Shown here: piece by piece, positions 7,155 through 8,473 of the stretch
How positions within the stretch are numbered: position 1 is the stretch's first letter
Layout of the letters: every line of letters begins with the position of its first letter
Source of the DNA: Spirochaetaceae bacterium
GTDB lineage: Bacteria; Spirochaetota; Spirochaetia; DSM-27196; SKKC01
Assembly: GCA_003552745.1 (NCBI GenBank)
Contig: PUOG01000144.1
Span: 1 to 8,473 of the forward strand
Length of the DNA: 8,473 bases
Direction of reading: 5' to 3'
Program-made: the position numbers and the translations under genes
Notes under the pieces: generated by a model
Seen by the model: the letters and a program-made list of their open reading frames with translations, nothing else
Databases searched by the model: none
What the model was told of the DNA's origin: nothing

Positions 7155-7331
7155 TCATTTCTCTTCCGAGTCCGTGCTCAGGAGGTCTCTGCACTCGGCC
7201 GGGGGAACGGCAAGCGCGTACGCCTGACGAATCGCAGGGACCGAGACGGCGGCGCCGTTCGGAAGTTCTCCCATAATCCTTGTCGTCGGTTGCACCGGGC
7301 ATGGCACGTCTACCGACACACTGAAGAGCAT
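7155..7331 (-). CDS. Possible small hypothetical protein
   Basis: A 58-residue frame downstream of the CPBP gene on the same strand, starting 70 bp after its stop. I do not recognise it. The segment TTRIMGELPNGAAVSVPAIR followed by QAYALAVPPAECRDLL has a natural, conserved-looking composition, and third positions are moderately G/C-rich. The frame has no stop upstream until inside the CPBP region, so the start is uncertain. At 7331 only a weak GAAG precedes the ATG. It may be a remnant of a longer gene, given the debris on the other side of the toxin-antitoxin pair. The rest of 7120-7401 shows no other gene, RNA or clear terminator. Confidence 0.3.
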   Translation of the reverse strand: MLFSVSVDVPCPVQPTTRIMGELPNGAAVSVPAIRQAYALAVPPAECRDLLSTDSEEK

Positions 7332-7401
7332 CGATCTTCGGCGCTCATGCAAGTGTCTTTCGTTTCCGTGCCGACTGCCCGGGGTATCTTGAGCCCGCCT
7401 C

Positions 7402-8289
7402 TTATCTGTTATCGTCGTCGTCGGCGGTCGTGCAGGCCTCCGACCCGCTCCCGAGCACGTCTCTTGCGGCATTCTCCGGCCTCAGCCACCGACGCGTCGA
7501 GGTGAGCAGCATGACTGCGGCGACCACCCCGGTTACGATCACCTGCCCGGTCATGAGGTCGGCACTCCCCTCCCACGGATAGACGCCGTTGAGCATCCAG
7601 TGGATGAGAAAGGCACTGGTGAGTCTGCCGCCGGTGGCGTTGTAGGCGACATTCATGAAGACGCTGATGAAGACGATTCCCAACCCGAATCGGGCAAGAG
7701 CCGCCGGGAACGAGAGCTGGGTCGCGAAGTGAGTGTCGGAGGCGAATCCGATGAGAAAGGCCGGCGCGTGCCAGACGGTATGGACGATGGCGAGCACGAT
7801 CAGCGCCATGATCGGCGAGTAGCGGCGTTGCAGGAGCGGCTGCATGAATCCGCGCCAGCCGAGCTCCTCCACCGGACCGGCGGTGGCGCGCATGAGAAAG
7901 ACGAAAAGCAGCGCGCCCCATGCGCCGTCGCGCCACTCGATCGCGTTCGGAGTCCCGAGCAGCAGCGATTCGACCAGTGCTCCGGCGAAGTACATCGCGG
8001 GAATCCCGAGCAGCGCGAAGAGCCACCAGCGGGCGCCGAGGCGCCAGTCGAGCAGGCGGGCGAGGTGTCTCCTGACTCCGCGTGCGCCGGCGGTGCGACC
8101 GATGACGATCAGCGCGGCGATGGCGGGGCCCCACACCGCGAGATAGTAGAACGGGGTATACATCTCCAGACTGAACGGGAAGCCGGGAACGGTCCCGGCG
8201 AGCAGCAACCCTATTCCGGGTACTCCCCACGAGATTACGAACGTGAGAATCAGAAACGGCCGAAGGTGGCCGGTATGAATGCGTTTCAT
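7402..8289 (-). CDS. CPBP-family (CAAX/Abi) intramembrane metalloprotease
   Basis: Polytopic membrane protein of 295 residues in the CPBP family, which includes eukaryotic Rce1-type CAAX proteases and bacterial bacteriocin-immunity or processing proteins. All three signature motifs are present: EELGWRG (E141, E142, R146), H170/H174 in IVHTVWHAPAF, and H230/N234 in LIHWMLN. An active glutamate-type intramembrane protease is therefore plausible. Hydrophobic segments lie at ~11-31, 45-65, 87-110, 122-136, 160-180, 200-215 and 248-264. A polar acidic tail (~271-295, ending DDDDNR) follows. The start at 8289 is supported by a strong GGAGG Shine-Dalgarno (8299-8295) at 5-nt spacing. The substrate is unknown; no bacteriocin or prenylation gene is nearby. 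Part of a paralogous copy survives as the scar at 6282-6383, so the family has been duplicated locally. Confidence 0.9.
   Translation of the reverse strand: MKRIHTGHLRPFLILTFVISWGVPGIGLLLAGTVPGFPFSLEMYTPFYYLAVWGPAIAALIVIGRTAGARGVRRHLARLLDWRLGARWWLFALLGIPAMYFAGALVESLLLGTPNAIEWRDGAWGALLFVFLMRATAGPVEELGWRGFMQPLLQRRYSPIMALIVLAIVHTVWHAPAFLIGFASDTHFATQLSFPAALARFGLGIVFISVFMNVAYNATGGRLTSAFLIHWMLNGVYPWEGSADLMTGQVIVTGVVAAVMLLTSTRRWLRPENAARDVLGSGSEACTTADDDDNR
7485..7527 (+). repeat. Direct repeat block A, partner of 6282-6324
   Basis: This 43-bp block near the 3' end of the intact CPBP gene matches 6282-6324 at 39 positions, in the same orientation about 1.2 kb away. Within the scar it is fused directly to block B. 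Confidence 0.85.
7789..7856 (+). repeat. Direct repeat block B, partner of 6316-6383
   Basis: This 68-bp block in the middle of the CPBP gene, downstream of the EELGW motif codons, matches 6316-6383 at 64 positions in the same orientation. The run GATCGGCGAGTAGCGGCGTT and the bases after it are identical in both copies. Confidence 0.88.
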
Positions 8290-8302
8290 CGCTTCCTCCG
8301 TT

Positions 8303-8322
8303 GCGCCGCGAAGTCGCGGCGC
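8303..8322 (-). promoter_or_regulatory. Hairpin in the CPBP gene leader next to the Shine-Dalgarno
   Basis: GCGCCGCG (8303-8310) and CGCGGCGC (8315-8322) form a perfect 8-bp GC stem over a 4-nt loop. The stem ends 3 nt upstream of the GGAGG ribosome-binding site (8299-8295). Such a stem could limit or tune ribosome access or stabilise the 5' end of the messenger. A -10-like TACAAT lies upstream on the minus strand at 8354-8349 with no convincing -35, which would put the hairpin inside a leader of about 50 nt. Confidence 0.45.
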
Positions 8323-8359
8323 GCGATCGCTCCGGCGACCGCGTGTCGATTGTAGTGAG

Positions 8360-8391
8360 GCCGGCGCGGCGGTAGTAGATACCGCGCCGGC
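8360..8391 (-). terminator. Terminator-like hairpin after the outer-membrane protein gene
   Basis: GCCGGCGCGG (8360-8369) and CCGCGCCGGC (8382-8391) are perfect 10-bp arms over a 12-nt loop. On the minus strand the stem begins 6 nt after the stop codon at 8398. It is followed by CTCACTAC rather than a U-tract, so it may be a weak intrinsic terminator, or a 3'-end stabilising or pausing structure. An alternative smaller stem (GCGGTA 8369-8374 with TACCGC 8380-8385) shares bases with it. Confidence 0.55.
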
Positions 8392-8397
8392 TTCCGT

Positions 8398-8473
8398 CTA
8401 GAAATACCATTTCGCCGAGAGGTAGATTTGCGGGCGTGCGATGTCTATCTCGGCGACATCGTCCGGTCCGGGA
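8398..8473 (-). CDS. C-terminus of a probable outer-membrane beta-barrel protein (5' part outside window)
   Basis: The last 24 codons of a gene running in from the right edge, ending PQIYLSAKWYF then TAG. The alternating pattern of hydrophobic residues with a terminal phenylalanine is the classic C-terminal beta-signal recognised by the BAM complex in outer-membrane barrel proteins. The preceding acidic stretch (PGPDDVAEIDIARP) would be the last periplasmic turn or extracellular loop and the start of the final strand. The family and function cannot be told from this fragment. The strong hairpin just after the stop supports a real gene end. Confidence 0.6.
   Translation of the reverse strand, partial: PGPDDVAEIDIARPQIYLSAKWYF

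Noticed and set aside
7409..8410. 333-codon minus-strand frame overlapping the CPBP gene
   Set aside because: Arg/His-rich out-of-frame reading. The other frame on the same strand gives a membrane protein with all CPBP motifs and a strong ribosome-binding site.
1..8473. CRISPR arrays, tRNA or rRNA genes, insertion sequences, integrase genes
   Set aside because: No regularly spaced repeats, no cloverleaf or rRNA-like stretches, and no transposase or recombinase motifs were seen on either strand.

Overview
The window (about 60% G+C by eye) comes from a Gram-negative-type (diderm) bacterium. It encodes an RND pump with a TolC-type outer-membrane channel, and the C-terminus of what looks like an outer-membrane beta-barrel protein. 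The proteins are rich in Asp and Glu. The LysA resembles a diaminopimelate decarboxylase type that I recall from spirochaetes and some Firmicutes. A high-G+C spirochaete is therefore my best guess, but this is inference; no marker gene in the window settles it.

Layout. Positions 1-4573 (+) hold an efflux operon: an RND inner-membrane permease whose N-terminus lies outside the window, then a TolC-like protein whose start overlaps the permease stop. The periplasmic adaptor expected for such a pump would lie upstream. A convergent gap of about 100 bp, rich in short GC hairpins, separates this from lysA (4674-5999, -), the last step of lysine biosynthesis. From 6000 to about 6450 lies a decayed zone. 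It holds the lysA promoter, a short coding-like stretch that I cannot identify, and a roughly 100-bp scar of a CPBP-family (CAAX protease/bacteriocin-processing) gene.

Positions 6452-7119 (+) hold a two-gene toxin-antitoxin module: a Phd/YefM-type antitoxin with a VapC-type PIN ribonuclease. A possible small gene (7155-7331, -) follows. Next is an intact CPBP membrane protease gene (7402-8289, -) with a strong Shine-Dalgarno and a hairpin in its leader. The right edge carries the last 24 codons of a putative outer-membrane protein gene (-), followed by a terminator-like hairpin.

The most notable points are these. (i) The CPBP scar joins two parts of the neighbouring intact CPBP gene with an exact 270-bp in-frame deletion at a short shared sequence, so CPBP repeats in direct orientation bracket the toxin-antitoxin module. 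(ii) lysA and the antitoxin gene both appear to be leaderless, each with a -10 box ending 6-7 nt before the ATG and no Shine-Dalgarno. (iii) The RND permease has unusual residues at the proton-relay positions of TM4 and TM10. I found no convincing new multi-gene system here.
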